Translations under genes and position numbers: made by a program
In this document: one piece after another, positions 39,921 to 40,239 of the stretch
Position numbering within the stretch: position 1 is the stretch's first letter
Layout: each line of letters begins with the position of its first letter
From: Streptomyces griseus
GTDB lineage: Bacteria > Actinomycetota > Actinomycetes > Streptomycetales > Streptomycetaceae
NCBI GenBank assembly: GCA_002154345.1
Contig: MUNB01000023.1
Coordinates: forward strand, 1-40,239
DNA: 40,239 nt
Reading direction: 5' to 3'
The notes under the pieces: generated by a model
What the model was told of the DNA's origin: nothing
Database searches by the model: none
What the model saw: only the letters and a program-made list of their open reading frames with translations

Positions 39921-40239
39921 TCAGATCGTGCCCAGCTTGATGATCGACAGCAGCGCGATCAGCTGGATCGCCGATGCGCCCAGCGCCTTCGGCCACGGCA
40001 GGTCGTGCGACTTGCCGACCATCGACGTGAACAGCGCCCCCGCCGCCAGCCAGGTCAGCCAGCCCACGATCTGGACCAGGGAGTTCTCGCCGCCCAGGAA
40101 GAGGGCGAAGAGCAGCCGCGGGGCGTCCGTCATCGACATGATCAGCATCGACAGGCCCACCGTCGGCTGCCACGAGCCCGTGCCGCCGAGCTGGCGGGCC
40201 AGGGTGTGGGTCACCGCGCCGAGGACCAGGCCGCCGATG
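39921..40239 (-). CDS. Integral membrane protein, 5' end cut by window (Yip1-like)
   Basis: The frame is open to the right edge. At least three hydrophobic helices are seen (LVQIVGWLTWLAAGALFTSM; ASAIQLIALLSIIKLG), with TDAPRLLFALFLGG between. The pattern resembles actinobacterial Yip1-family proteins, but the family is tentative. The GTG at 40214 is probably internal. Convergent with the phosphoribosyltransferase. Confidence 0.7.
   Translation of the reverse strand, partial: IGGLVLGAVTHTLARQLGGTGSWQPTVGLSMLIMSMTDAPRLLFALFLGGENSLVQIVGWLTWLAAGALFTSMVGKSHDLPWPKALGASAIQLIALLSIIKLGTI

Overview
The window is high-GC actinobacterial DNA, almost certainly from a Streptomyces chromosome. Evidence: coding regions with GC-rich third positions, frequent GTG/TTG starts, an AfsR-type SARP-NB-ARC-TPR regulator, NarL-type two-component and TetR regulators, and a tRNA-Gly(CCC) next to dcd. 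All assignments come from reading motifs and layout; no database search was run.

Layout. (1) 1-8.5 kb: a cut D,D-carboxypeptidase, an Old Yellow Enzyme, a DUF4287 protein, a secreted NodB deacetylase, a Ser/Ala-rich lipoprotein, and a large AfsR-like regulator divergent from a small membrane protein. (2) 8.5-13.2 kb: two TetR-controlled redox/efflux units, tetR/NAD(P)-binding reductase (divergent) and tetR-MFS-SDR (co-directional). Likely operators are visible for both. (3) 13.3-18.2 kb: a response regulator divergent from an ABC-2 ATPase/permease pair and its histidine kinase. The kinase frame has no stop and runs into a DUF6243 gene. (4) 18.3-22.3 kb: an Eis-like acetyltransferase with a hexanucleotide microsatellite, divergent from a secreted PA14/fibronectin-III protein that ends at a strong terminator. 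(5) 22.4-26.6 kb: a thioredoxin-fold protein with an altered active site, a PucR regulator, and a divergent ferredoxin-reductase/acyl desaturase pair.

(6) 27.2-38.2 kb: an accretion island at tRNA-Gly(CCC). The 3' half of the tRNA (44 nt) is repeated exactly at 28572-28615, with 3 mismatches at 27243-27286, and in eroded form near 29629. The repeats divide the island into tiers. Tier 1 holds a Phd antitoxin, a DUF6247 protein and a RelE/ParE-like toxin; tier 2 holds vapBC. Tier 3 holds a strikingly AT-rich DUF262-AlbA_2 (Schlafen-like) fusion, then a tight minus-strand array: XRE-TPR regulator, two small proteins, a SIR2-like protein, a UDP-glucose dehydrogenase-type enzyme and a MazG-like protein. 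A plus-strand NAD(P)-dependent dehydrogenase follows. No integrase, excisionase or replication gene is visible, so the island looks non-autonomous. The DUF262-AlbA_2 gene and the SIR2/MazG array are the best candidates for an undescribed (possibly antiphage) system.

(7) 38.2-40.2 kb: core chromosome resumes with a small zinc-ribbon-like protein, dcd, a phosphoribosyltransferase, a terminator and a cut membrane-protein gene.
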